NCBI RefSeq assembly: GCF_000346485.2
Contig: NZ_KQ976354.1
Coordinates: 4,181,436-4,245,435 of the forward strand
Length of the DNA: 64,000 nt
Direction of reading: 5' to 3'
From: Scytonema hofmannii PCC 7110
GTDB lineage: Bacteria; Cyanobacteriota; Cyanobacteriia; Cyanobacteriales; Nostocaceae
Shown here: piece after piece, positions 18,299-27,157 of the stretch
Numbering within the stretch: position 1 is the stretch's first letter
Layout of the letters: the number at the start of each line of letters is the position of its first letter
Made by a program: the position numbers and the translations under genes
The notes under the pieces: model-generated
Told to the model about the DNA's origin: nothing
Databases searched by the model: none
The model's input: the letters and a program-made list of their open reading frames with translations, nothing else

Positions 18299-18781
18299 AT
18301 GCTAGTAATTAATGAGTGGAGCATATTTGTCCATCCTCTCTTTCTCAAACAGTTTGATGAACTTTTGGCGCAAGTTGAGCGTTTGCGCCAGAAGTATCCC
18401 AAAGACTACAAGAGAAAAAACGCTACAAAGCGTCTAGCTGCCATAGCAAAGCTGGCATTTGAAACTATTCCTCAAGATCCAACACGTAGTGATTATCGCC
18501 AAGGTACAACGCTTGGTGATGATTATAAGCACTGGTTCAGAGCTATATTTTTTCAGCAGTACCGACTGTTTTTTCGATATCATGTAGAGAGCAAAATAAT
18601 TGTTTATGCTTGGGTTAATGATGAGAACTCTAAGCGAGCCTATGAAAGTAACACAGATGCTTATCGAGTTTTTAAGAAAATGCTTGAAAGCGATCGCCCT
18701 CCAGATGATTGGGATACCTTACTTGAAGAGGCAAAAAGCGAGATTAATCGTTTAGAGGAAATAGTCAAAGTAGAAATTTAA
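18299..18781 (+). CDS. yhaV: Toxin, YhaV family
   Basis: A 160-residue RelE-superfamily ribonuclease toxin. The signature order NEWSIFVHPLF, ATKRLAAIAKLAF, HWFRAIFFQQYRLFFRY, YAWVNDENSKRAYES and DAYRVFKKMLESDRPPDDW matches E. coli YhaV closely. The Arg/His residues proposed for catalysis lie in the FFRYH segment. ATG 18299 is chosen over an in-frame TTG at 18284. The toxin appears intact and is paired with its antitoxin. Confidence 0.9.
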   Translation: MLVINEWSIFVHPLFLKQFDELLAQVERLRQKYPKDYKRKNATKRLAAIAKLAFETIPQDPTRSDYRQGTTLGDDYKHWFRAIFFQQYRLFFRYHVESKIIVYAWVNDENSKRAYESNTDAYRVFKKMLESDRPPDDWDTLLEEAKSEINRLEEIVKVEI

Positions 18782-18825
18782 TTTATGAGGACGTTCTGAA
18801 GTAGACAGTTAATTTCTAGAGATGT

Positions 18826-19482
18826 CTACTGGTTACATAACTTTTCTGGCAAATCTTTTCTTATTTGTAATAGCTCACTAGAAGCCTTGGGAACTGAATA
18901 CACTTGCTGCAATACGTCAGACCATAATTCTTTTTCAGCGAAAAATTGTGCTTTTTCAAGGGCGACTGTTTTCTCATCTGCTTTTTTGGCTTGCAGTTGT
19001 TTTTCCAAAGCCTTAAGTTCATTGCTTATAACCAAGCGTTCTTGCTCGTCCATGATTTGAAAATTGGCAAATATAGCAGGATTGTCACCGAGGAAGCCTT
19101 CCCACTTATAACTATTTCCTGGTTGTAATGCTTCTTTTCCTGTATAAGTTACTGAAGTTTTTTGCTCGATATTTGGCTTCCAAGCATATTTATTACCATC
19201 TACTTCTGAAACTTCAATTTTCTTCAAATTACCTTTCCATAAGAAAAGTGGCTGAGTACTGTAAATCTTTTCATTAGGAGAGATGAGACATAAATCTCCT
19301 CGTGAAATTGGACGTTGTTTCTTCCGTTTTACCAACCAATGAAACATATTTTGCCAAGAGGATACGTAGATTGATGTTTGACCTCTTGTTATTTCTGGTG
19401 CGATCGCTAAAGTAGGAATAACTGAAATTGAGGCAAAACTGACGCACATCAAAAAGCGAATTCCAGAAATTTTATTTATCAT
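18826..19482 (-). CDS. DUF928-like exported protein
   Basis: The 218-residue protein starts with a hydrophobic signal (IRFLMCVSFASISVIPTLAIA). The rest resembles DUF928-type cyanobacterial periplasmic proteins: a beta-rich part with ISPNEKIYSTQPLFLWKG and a helical tail (ALEKQLQAKKADEKTVALEKA). Its start overlaps the last bases of the upstream CHASE2 frame (19472-19482), indicating an operon. Family members commonly sit beside CHAT-CHASE2 genes, consistent with a joint envelope-sensing role (inference). Confidence 0.65.
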   Translation of the reverse strand: MINKISGIRFLMCVSFASISVIPTLAIAPEITRGQTSIYVSSWQNMFHWLVKRKKQRPISRGDLCLISPNEKIYSTQPLFLWKGNLKKIEVSEVDGNKYAWKPNIEQKTSVTYTGKEALQPGNSYKWEGFLGDNPAIFANFQIMDEQERLVISNELKALEKQLQAKKADEKTVALEKAQFFAEKELWSDVLQQVYSVPKASSELLQIRKDLPEKLCNQ

Positions 19483-21928
19483 TGTGATTCCTCAATCCGA
19501 ATAACACATAAATCCAAAATGTTGCGGATGGTAAAAATAAAGGCACTACAAGGCTTGCTGATACATACAACTGCATTGATATCAATGCATAAATTCCCGT
19601 TCCACCCACAAGGGAAGTCATGAATAAAGATCTACGGCGTTTGGTATGCTGACTTTGAGTCAGTAACAACTGTGTCCCTTTTCCAAATAATGCAGCAATA
19701 CCAATCATCCACAAGTCGGGAATTGGGATAATAAGATGTTGTTTGAGCAAATGTTGAATCATATAAGCATTGATTTCTACTCCAGTAATCTCTGGAAGAA
19801 AGTTCTGAGAAGGATTTTGCGATCGCCAATAAGCCACTCCCATTGGTAACGCAAAAATATCCTTGTGAAACTTTGATAATCCAGCTTCCTCATATCCACC
19901 AGCACCAATAAGTACAACTTGCTGTTTTAAGTTTTCTTGGTTGAGAGTCGTATTATATTTTTGTAGAAAATCCCCAGACTTCATGAGCTGATAAACTCGA
20001 TCTGGTGGTAGAGAATAGTCAATAATTGGATAGAGCCAAGCTTGACCGAAATACTCCGAAAAGCTCGTGACTCTTGAAAGACTTAATTTTCGTAATTCTT
20101 GAGTCAACGATGAATTTTCTGGAAGTTTCTCCAAAGACTTAATCAAATCTGTACGTAGATCGCGATTTCTTGATAATTGTGGTTGCGGTATATTTTGAGT
20201 TAGTTTTTCTTGATTTTAAAAAGATACTAATGCTATTAAGTAACTAAAAGGACAGCTTTCTATACAATCTGTACTCGCCTGGACTAATGATAGATATCCA
20301 GCAAATTTATCGGCATTACCTTGTAAGGTTTGGTTGAGGTCGGCAACCTCTTTAAGTATACCTTGCGGCTTGTTATTATATGTTGTGTTTGCAAAGATAA
20401 ACCACGTTCCATTGTTATTAATAGAGTTTTTTATAGACGTAGATAAGATTTTATCGTCTTCTGTCAATCTATCAAAAAGATAATCTATACCAATAATTTT
20501 AATAGAAAATGTTGTTGCTTTATCAATTAATTTAGCAAAATAACTACGATCTATAGGATTAAATTTATGAGCTTTAGTACCAGCTTCATTCAATGATACT
20601 TCATCGATGTGGATAAGTAAAACTGGTGGATGAGTTTTTGGTGGGATTTGTTTAGTAACATTGCGATAAGCGGCTTGCATACCCACTTGCCAATCTAGTA
20701 CAGCTTCTTGTACGGGTTGGAAAAGACTTAAAATAACTAATGTTCCTAACGTAAAAATTTCACAAGGTGTTGGTAACCATTTTCTAATTTGATGTTGAAT
20801 GCCAAATGGTTTTAAACGGAATAACTCTGCATCAGGATGACGAAATAAGGAAGTAATTAGATAAGCACTGGGATAAGTAAGATTTTTTTCAGTTTTGAGG
20901 TAGTCGTTTGCTGCTAATAATGCTTCATGGACATCTCTATACTCTTTAATTGCATTCAAAAACTGAACAAAAAATTCTCCTGCTACACGATTATGTACCT
21001 TTTCTCGCATAATGGCAACTTGACTTAAGCCCAAATCAATCAGTTTGTTTGCTATACTTAAACCATCGCAAGAATTAAAGAGAGCAAATTGTAAACCATT
21101 TGCGATCGCAGTCTTTAAAGGTTTCTCAATTTCACTTAAAGCAATAGTTACATTGGGAGCGATTGATAATTGACCACCAGTGAAGTTCGTTTTATTACTG
21201 TGACCTGCAAAAAAGAGCATATCCCAGCATTGAGTTATTAGAGACTTGATGATTTCACCTTTAAACTCATTAATATCTTGGTTTGGTTTCCAACGAAGAA
21301 CTTTAACCGTGGCTTGGTTTTTAAGTGATTTTATAGCTCGTAATTCTTCATCAAAGCTTAAGCCAGTTTCGTCTCCAAAGATTGCTAACAATCGAGCTTT
21401 TCTGGAGCTTTTTTTATTTAAGTTAACAACTTCTTGACGGATATTAAGTGGTTGACGCACAATACGGAGTTTACCAGATACGAATTCCGTACTAATTTCC
21501 CATGCTTCCCAAGGCAAATATTCTAATTCAGAACAATTACAACTGATGAAAATATCAATGGTGTTTGCGGAATTATCTTTAACGCTCCTGTTAGTCTGTT
21601 CTAGTGCTTTCTGACTGAGCTTTATCCGAATCTCGTACAATTCTTTATTGCGTAACCATTGATGAAATTCATATAAAAACTTTGCCTCAGATTGCACTAA
21701 TTGTGCTTGCCAATCTACAGGAGGTGGAGCAATAACTCCTTTGTCTATGACTTTTCCTCGCGATTGATTGCTGTAGAAATTACAATAAACTTTTTGCCAT
21801 TCTTGGTAAGACAATATGATGTTTTCCGGATAAGAAAGTTCAGCAGTGATATGTTGACTCTTACCCCAAGACAGTTCAAATAAACAAGTTCTAGCAACTT
21901 TTTGAATTTTAAGATAAAAGTTATTCAT
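19472..21928 (-). pseudogene. CHAT-CHASE2 sensor protein, interrupted by an in-frame TAA
   Basis: Two frames, 21928-20216 (570 residues) and 20146-19472 (224 residues), lie in the same phase. Reading through a single TAA at 20218-20216 joins them into an ~818-residue protein via the plausible segment NQEKLTQNIPQPQLSRNRDL. Domains in order: an N-terminal region to ~160, a CHAT domain (FFAGHSNKT with His, FNSCDG with Cys), a membrane segment (IFTLGTLVILSLFQPV), a CHASE2 extracellular sensor (PVLLIHIDEVSLNE onward) and C-terminal membrane helices near IYALISMQLYVSASLVV. The stop separates CHASE2 from its final helices. A Leu codon (TTA) changed to TAA is the likely cause. Confidence 0.8.
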
Positions 21929-22023
21929 AGATTTGTTATTTTGTCAAATCAAAGGCAAATGGTGGTAAAGATAGTATGCGATCGCTCGGATTGCTAGTGG
22001 TGGAATCTACTCTAGAATAATTA

Positions 22024-22175
22024 AGAGGTCATTTATAAAGTCAATCTTAAATCGCCAACATCAGATATTACGTAGGTTGGGTTGAGGAACGAAACCCAAC
22101 ATTGAATCGAATTGTTAGGTTTCGTTCCTCAATCCAACCCACGATGTCTTAATGTTTACTTTATAAATCATCTCT
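22024..22175. mobile_element. 152-bp MITE-like element with 18-bp inverted ends
   Basis: agaggtcatttataaagt (22024-22041) and actttataaatcatctct (22158-22175) are inverted repeats matching at 16 of 18 positions. The interior is a long palindrome (cgtaggttgggttgaggaac and its complement, ~22071-22143). There is no ORF. It lies upstream of the broken CHAT-CHASE2 gene and may affect its promoter. No clear target duplication is visible. Confidence 0.7.
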
Positions 22176-22359
22176 AACCGCAGATGACCGCAGACGCACG
22201 CGGATGAAGTCTAGGTAAGTCAATTGTCATTTGTCACCTGTCCTTGGTAAGGATTTTGGGTTTATTTACCGAAAATAAGGAAGGAGGAAGAAGAAAGGAC
22301 CGAAGTTGGAAAGAATTTTCCTGATTCTCTTTCTCTCTTCCTTCTTCCTAAGGTAGAAG

Positions 22360-22432
22360 CCCCTCAATTTATTGATGGAAAAGTAAGATTTTGTTCTTGC
22401 CATTTCAAATCCCCTCAATTTATTGATGGGGA
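22360..22432. other. Two CRISPR-like repeats, possible relic
   Basis: The 19-base string cccctcaatttattgatgg occurs at 22360-22378 and 22411-22429, 51 bases apart. On the minus strand it reads ccatcaataaattgagggg followed by atttgaaat, resembling the 3' end of cyanobacterial CRISPR repeats (ggggattgaaac). Only one spacer-length gap exists and no cas gene is in the window. The rest of the 22176-22560 gap holds purine/pyrimidine-rich inverted tracts and no gene. Confidence 0.25.
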
Positions 22433-22541
22433 TACTTCTTCCCTCTTCCCTCTTCCTTCTTACGAGCGTTAAATTTTGTAACTTAGTTCGGTTTATTTGC
22501 GCCTAGCTACTTATACTTAAAACGGTTTAGAATCTAACTTT

Positions 22542-22604
22542 CCAAAAATTGTCAAAAACTTGTAGGGGCGCAATGCCTTGCGCCCCTACAAATGCTATCA
22601 AACC
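22542..22604. repeat. Composite hairpin element, copy in reverse
   Basis: ttccaaaaattgtcaaaaac precedes the hairpin core at 22562-22589, and aaatgctatcaaacc follows. The same flanks occur around the hairpin at 26591-26682. The element ends abruptly where the CHAT fragment begins. Confidence 0.65.
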
Positions 22605-22954
22605 TTCGAGGATATTTGCGACTTGCAGACTTGTTTAACCTCGATTATCCAGCCGATTTAATTGTGCTGAGTGCTTGTGAAACCGGACTCGGTAAAGAAA
22701 TTCAAGGAGAAGGATTGGTAGGGTTGACAAGAGGACTCATGTATGCAGGTGGAGAACGACTGTTAGTGTCATTGTGGCAAGTGAGCGATGAAGGCACATC
22801 TGAGTTTATGCAAGAATTCTACCAGCAAATCTGGCAAAACAAAAAGACAGCAAATCAAGCGTTACGAGCAACACAATTAAAAATGTGGCAGCATGAAAAA
22901 TGGCGCAATCCCTATTATTGGTCGGCGTTTACCTTCTTGGGTGAATGGCGATGA
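22605..22954 (+). pseudogene. C-terminal half of a CHAT domain
   Basis: The frame reads YLRLADLFNLDYPADLIVLS and then ACETGLG with the catalytic Cys, a VSLWQVSDEGTSEFM helix and the closing PYYWSAFTFLGEW. The His half of the catalytic dyad and any TPR region are missing, so the product could not be an active protease. The 5' boundary coincides with the composite hairpin element, suggesting truncation by repeat insertion or recombination. Confidence 0.8.
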
Positions 22955-23003
22955 ATTAATAGTATTGCACTTAACTGAAAACAGCTATGAGGTTGCTCGA
23001 AAA

Positions 23004-23720
23004 CTAAATATTATCAGGGTCAATATTCAACTCGCGTAATTTGGCAGCCAGTTTTTCAGCCCGTTGTGCTTCGGCTTGTGCCCGTTGTGCTTCGGCTTGT
23101 GCTTGTTGTTCGGCTATTTTGACTTGTTCAGAGGGTGTTGGATATCGCTGTTGGTGTTCGTCGTACCAATACAGCCACTCGCGGGTAATTCCGCCATAAC
23201 TTCCACGAGCACAGCCAATTCCCAACATGATTTCTGGCATCCAAATTGGGTTTCCCTGCTGTAATACGTACTCACCGTTTACTAGTTTATGTACTTCTAG
23301 GCGAGGTTTGCGACGGCGACGCGATGAGTAAATTACATAGTAAAGTACGCCTAGCGTTGCATACTCATCTTTTTTAGCACTGTATTCTTTACGATAAGTT
23401 TGGGATACGACTTCTAAAGCTAAAATTGGGACTACATTTTCATCCCAAAGTACATAACTAGGACGTAACTCTTCATCATAAAATCTTTCAACACCCAAAC
23501 TGAGAAATCCATCCGGTACTATTGCCGGTTCATCTGGGTGAGTATAAATCCCCATATCAATGCCGAAAAACCAGTCCATCCGCTCTGACCAAAGCATCAG
23601 CAGGGTGGCTTTTAACAGTCCTGGTAATAATTCTTGCAGTTCGTTATCCACAGGTGTTTCGTCCGAGTCGGGCAGTTCTTCTGCCGAAGGTAGATATCGC
23701 GGCAATTTGTACTCTAGCAT
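23004..23720 (-). CDS. Uma2 family putative endonuclease
   Basis: A 238-residue PD-(D/E)XK-type protein of the Uma2 (DUF820) family, highly expanded in cyanobacteria. The nuclease-like motifs AIVPDGFLSLG, PILALEVVSQTY and KKDEYATLGVLYYVIY are present. The C-terminus carries QAQAEAQRA repeats forming a charged coiled coil. The biological role of Uma2 proteins is not settled. It stands alone, starting at 23720. Confidence 0.85.
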   Translation of the reverse strand: MLEYKLPRYLPSAEELPDSDETPVDNELQELLPGLLKATLLMLWSERMDWFFGIDMGIYTHPDEPAIVPDGFLSLGVERFYDEELRPSYVLWDENVVPILALEVVSQTYRKEYSAKKDEYATLGVLYYVIYSSRRRRKPRLEVHKLVNGEYVLQQGNPIWMPEIMLGIGCARGSYGGITREWLYWYDEHQQRYPTPSEQVKIAEQQAQAEAQRAQAEAQRAEKLAAKLRELNIDPDNI

Positions 23721-24288
23721 GGCGGAGTATCAAGTTTGGTTTGGGGTTCTAAAATTATTTTAGATAATTTAATTGCCATTTAATAGATAAACACACCACA
23801 CCAGATACATCTTTTTGTCAAAGCGAATACTAAAGATTGCAGGTCATCAGAAATTGTCATTTATGATGAGCCTTTTGTCTGGCGTCTCAGAGTTAAGTTA
23901 TGTTAAGCATAGTGCTGATGTTTCCATAACAACTCTTTTTTGTCCAAATTTCAAAAGAAATTTTAAACTCGCGGTAACTTCTCGATCGCAGTTTGTCCGC
24001 CCATTATAAAAAGTTATAAGAGTACCTCAATTCAATCGGATGTCTGTACCTTAGTAAAACCTGGAACGGGTGTAGATTTATTTATCGTTTTAGCAAAACT
24101 GCATACCTGGTAAAACCTCTAGAAGTATATTAACTTGTCAAAAACAAAAGTTTCATTTTCACAACTCTGAATTACAAAATCAAGAGATGAAACCAATTGG
24201 AAAAAAAGCTGAGACAGAGAATTAGTTAAAACTAAGTCTATGCAAGACTTTCTCAATCCCAAATCCCAAATCCCAAACGGTATGAACT
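23721..24288. other. Intergenic, nothing assigned
   Basis: A 568-base A+T-rich gap between divergent genes. Only a triple aatccca repeat just before the protease start and one short unsupported frame (23815-24009) are seen. It presumably holds both promoters. Confidence 0.4.
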
Positions 24289-25260
24289 ATGAATAACAAT
24301 CTCATCATTCAAAGAATAACTGCATTATTTACTGCTAGTCTCACCAGCGTAATTACGTTAAATTCTTGGTTGAATAGCAATGCTCAAACTGCTACATCAT
24401 CAGCAACAACACCAAAATTTACACGGTTACAAGATGCTAACAATTCTCTTATCAAAGTGAATGGCAGAGCTTTCCAACCTCATACTTTACAACAATCCAC
24501 TCAGCCAGACCAAGCTGATGATACACAAGCTCGCAGCAGAGGAATCGTGGGTTGGGACGATCGCATTCCTCTTTTAAGCTGTAAATATCCTTGGTCAGCA
24601 ATTGGTAAAGTCCAAGGATTAACTGCTGAAGGAAAAGGTTACCATTGCACGGGTACATTAATCGGTGAAGATATCGTTTTGACTAACGCACACTGTGTTA
24701 TTGATGAAAATACAAGCCAGTTAAGTCAAAAAATTTTATTTATACCGAATGTAATTAATCGTAAAGTTGCAGATAAATCAGATGTTGCTCTGGTTGAAAA
24801 TGTAGTTTACGGCACTGATTTTACGGGAACTGCTTTAGAAAATCAAATCAACGACTGGGCGCTTTTAAAGCTAAATAAACCTATTGGTTTAAAATACGGT
24901 TATCTGGGTTGGCAATCTTTATCTTCATCAACTCTTCTTAACAATCGCAATCAGTATATTTTTGTGGGTTATTCTGGTGATTTTCCCGATCCAAACAAAG
25001 AAAAATATCAATTTTTCACTGCTGGAAAGGGATGGACGGCTAACGTGCAAAAGGGTTGTAGTATTGTAGGTGAAGAAAGCAATGTTTTATTACATAACTG
25101 TGATGCGACAGGTGGTTCTTCAGGTGGACCAATTATCACTATTATTGGTAATCAGCCTTACATTGTCGCCTTAAATAATGCAGAATTTAAATCCAATGGA
25201 CGTGCAGTTATCAACTTAGGGGTAAAAATTAACTTTTTAGATAGATTTCGTAGAAATTAG
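24289..25260 (+). CDS. Secreted trypsin-like serine protease
   Basis: The 323-residue S1-type protease begins with a hydrophobic signal (residues ~8-32, ending NAQTA). The catalytic triad is visible: His135 in LTNAHC, Asp189 in NDWALLKL and Ser278 in GGSSGGP. CTGTLIG before the His is typical of the GluV-like/trypsin-like bacterial group. A propeptide of about 50 residues precedes the mature start near RGIVGWDDR. It is probably exported to the periplasm or sheath. ATG 24289 is used; the gene is monocistronic. Confidence 0.88.
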   Translation: MNNNLIIQRITALFTASLTSVITLNSWLNSNAQTATSSATTPKFTRLQDANNSLIKVNGRAFQPHTLQQSTQPDQADDTQARSRGIVGWDDRIPLLSCKYPWSAIGKVQGLTAEGKGYHCTGTLIGEDIVLTNAHCVIDENTSQLSQKILFIPNVINRKVADKSDVALVENVVYGTDFTGTALENQINDWALLKLNKPIGLKYGYLGWQSLSSSTLLNNRNQYIFVGYSGDFPDPNKEKYQFFTAGKGWTANVQKGCSIVGEESNVLLHNCDATGGSSGGPIITIIGNQPYIVALNNAEFKSNGRAVINLGVKINFLDRFRRN

Positions 25261-25299
25261 GATTGATAGGAATTGGTGGTAGCCCTATCAAGGTAATGT

Positions 25300-25402
25300 T
25301 TGAAAAACAAGTATTCTCTTCGCGCTCTTTGTGTCTTTGCGGTTCAAAAACATTTTTTAACCACAAAGACGCAAAGAGCACAAAGGTAAGAGAGCGAGAA
25401 TT
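25300..25402. repeat. Long imperfect inverted repeat
   Basis: ctcttcgcgctctttgtgtc with tttgcggttc on one arm pairs with aaccacaaagacgcaaagag and cacaaaggtaagagag on the other, with a short T-rich loop. It lies 40 bases after the protease stop and may act as its terminator. The 310-base gap holds no gene besides a 22-codon frame (25534-25602) overlapping the next start. Confidence 0.65.
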
Positions 25403-25571
25403 AGGTGGAATTTATCTAGTTTTTGCGTCACTTTAACAATACGTTTTCGAGTATACTCAAGCGACTAACACTTCTATTGACGATCACAAGCAAAGTTGTT
25501 GTTTACAGAATACCTAACCCGTGTAGGCTCAATCATGGAAGAGTTAACTATGAAATTGAAGCCAGAAAGAG

Positions 25572-26567
25572 ATGAAGCAAAAAATATCCTGTACGTCTCT
25601 TAAACCCAAGTATCATTACTGTTACGAGAATGTTGAACAAGCGATGACTGCGATGGAGAAATACCGACAACAACTCTGTGTCATTGCTCACGAAAAAAGA
25701 AGACAAGGAGAGGTGATTGCCGATCAAAGCTACCCTGTAGAAGTTATTGCCCTCAGACCAAAGCAGATTCGATTACCACCTTTACTTCTGTTAGGTGGTA
25801 TGGGTCCCTTAGCGGGTACCATCGCTTTTGAACAAGCTTGTCAAATGTTTCAAGATAACAGGGAAATTGTTTTGTTTCAGGCTTGTTCTCTACCTGACAG
25901 AACTGCAATCATCGAACAAACAACTCGAATTTTGAGTGCATTCTCTCAAGAACACCAAATAGTTGTGATGCTAGAAACTGCTATCCGAGAAGGGCTTCAC
26001 TATATTTACTCGATCTCTAAACCTGTTCAAGTGATTGTCCTATGTAATACCGCTCATTACTTTTTTCCTAAAGTGTGGCATCGCTTACAACTTAATTATC
26101 CAAAAATTGCTGACAAATTGCAATGGGTTTCTTTGATTGAGTCTGTTATGTATCATTTACAGACATCCAACTTGTGTCAGCCTTTAATTTTGGGTACGAG
26201 CGGAACACGACTAGGTCATATTTACTCTCAACCATTGCAGCAAGCCAACATTGCCTATGTAGAACCCAGCAAGATGTTGCAACTCACGCTAATGGAGGGA
26301 ATTTATCAAGGTGTGAAAGCCTTTGACCGTGACATTGCCTGTCAAGCAGGGGAGAAATTTTTTGTACAGATGCTCAAAACGCAACCAGACTTTGACTGTA
26401 TTATTGCTGGATGTAGCGAAATTCCTTGCTTATTCGAGTGGCTCAAAGCAACAAGTGTTGACAAAGTCAAGCAATTCTTGTCACAGATTGAAATTATCGA
26501 TCCAGTACAAATAGCTTTACAATGCACTGCCCAAAGCTTTGAGATAGTGGAAGCAATCTTAGGTTAG
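25572..26567 (+). CDS. Aspartate/glutamate racemase family protein
   Basis: The 331-residue protein has the two-Cys racemase fold: LLLGGMGPLAG near residue 75, the first Cys in VLCNTAHYFF, GTSGTRLGHIY, and the second Cys in IIAGCSEIPCLF. Members racemise Asp or Glu without cofactor, or act as related isomerases or decarboxylases. An N-terminal extension of ~70 residues is unusual for the family. The neighbours do not reveal a pathway. The stop lies in a ttagtag repeat. Confidence 0.8.
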   Translation: MKQKISCTSLKPKYHYCYENVEQAMTAMEKYRQQLCVIAHEKRRQGEVIADQSYPVEVIALRPKQIRLPPLLLLGGMGPLAGTIAFEQACQMFQDNREIVLFQACSLPDRTAIIEQTTRILSAFSQEHQIVVMLETAIREGLHYIYSISKPVQVIVLCNTAHYFFPKVWHRLQLNYPKIADKLQWVSLIESVMYHLQTSNLCQPLILGTSGTRLGHIYSQPLQQANIAYVEPSKMLQLTLMEGIYQGVKAFDRDIACQAGEKFFVQMLKTQPDFDCIIAGCSEIPCLFEWLKATSVDKVKQFLSQIEIIDPVQIALQCTAQSFEIVEAILG

Positions 26568-26590
26568 TAGTTGCGCTTTAGCGCTGTTCT

Positions 26591-26682
26591 CTCCAAAAAT
26601 TGTCAAAAACTCGTAGGGGCGCAAGGCATTGCGCCCTTACAAGTAATATCAAACCATTCCGAAAAAGAACAGTTGTTAGCCG
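26591..26682. repeat. Composite hairpin element, most complete copy
   Basis: The element reads tccaaaaattgtcaaaaac, then the hairpin core (26613-26640), then aatatcaaaccattccgaaa and aagaacagttgttagcc. Its outer ends are weakly inverted (ctgttctctcc against gaaaaagaacag). Partial copies lie at 16528-16610 and 22542-22604. This makes the unit about 90 bases rather than a bare 28-base palindrome. Confidence 0.65.
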
Positions 26683-26714
26683 TTTCCAGTATACAAACTT
26701 GTGCAATTCTGTAC

Positions 26715-27056
26715 TTAATTCTCGTCCCTTCCGTGAACTTGAGCGGGTGGACTGGTTGCTTCAACAGCTGTAAACGATTCTAAGATTTTGTAAGTGTGAG
26801 ACGATCCCTTCGGTACGACCCAAGAACTTCCAGGCTCTAGCAAAACCACTTGTCCTTCAATATGTAACTCAGCCCGACCGCTAATGACATAACCAACAGT
26901 TTCGTATTCCCTGACAGTTGCTTTTTTGGGTTCATTGGGTTGTTCATTTTCCCAAAGGCGCATTGAAATAGTCTTACCGGAAGCAAGATACTTTTGACCT
27001 TGTTCACCTTTAGGGGAATAAGCTGAATCTATTTTATTAACAGTTGTATCTAGCAT
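26715..27056 (-). CDS. Cupin-domain protein
   Basis: A 113-residue single cupin barrel with motif 1 region VGYVISGRAELHIEG and motif 2 PGSSWVVPKGSSHTYKI. Metal ligands are only partly conserved. It could be a small isomerase, dioxygenase or sensor; no substrate can be inferred. It is the last gene of a minus-strand stress-type run (31.1 to 26.7 kb) whose gaps are filled with ttagtgg repeats. Confidence 0.8.
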   Translation of the reverse strand: MLDTTVNKIDSAYSPKGEQGQKYLASGKTISMRLWENEQPNEPKKATVREYETVGYVISGRAELHIEGQVVLLEPGSSWVVPKGSSHTYKILESFTAVEATSPPAQVHGRDEN

Positions 27057-27157
27057 ATTTGTTTCCTCAATATTGTTAGTGGTTAGTGGTTAGTGGTTAG
27101 TGGTTAGTGGTTAGTTGTAAAACAAATAACAAATAACTCCTAACCACTAACCATTGT

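Noticed and set aside
23815-24009. 64-codon frame upstream of the protease
   Set aside because: No ribosome site or similarity; likely chance in A+T-rich intergenic DNA.
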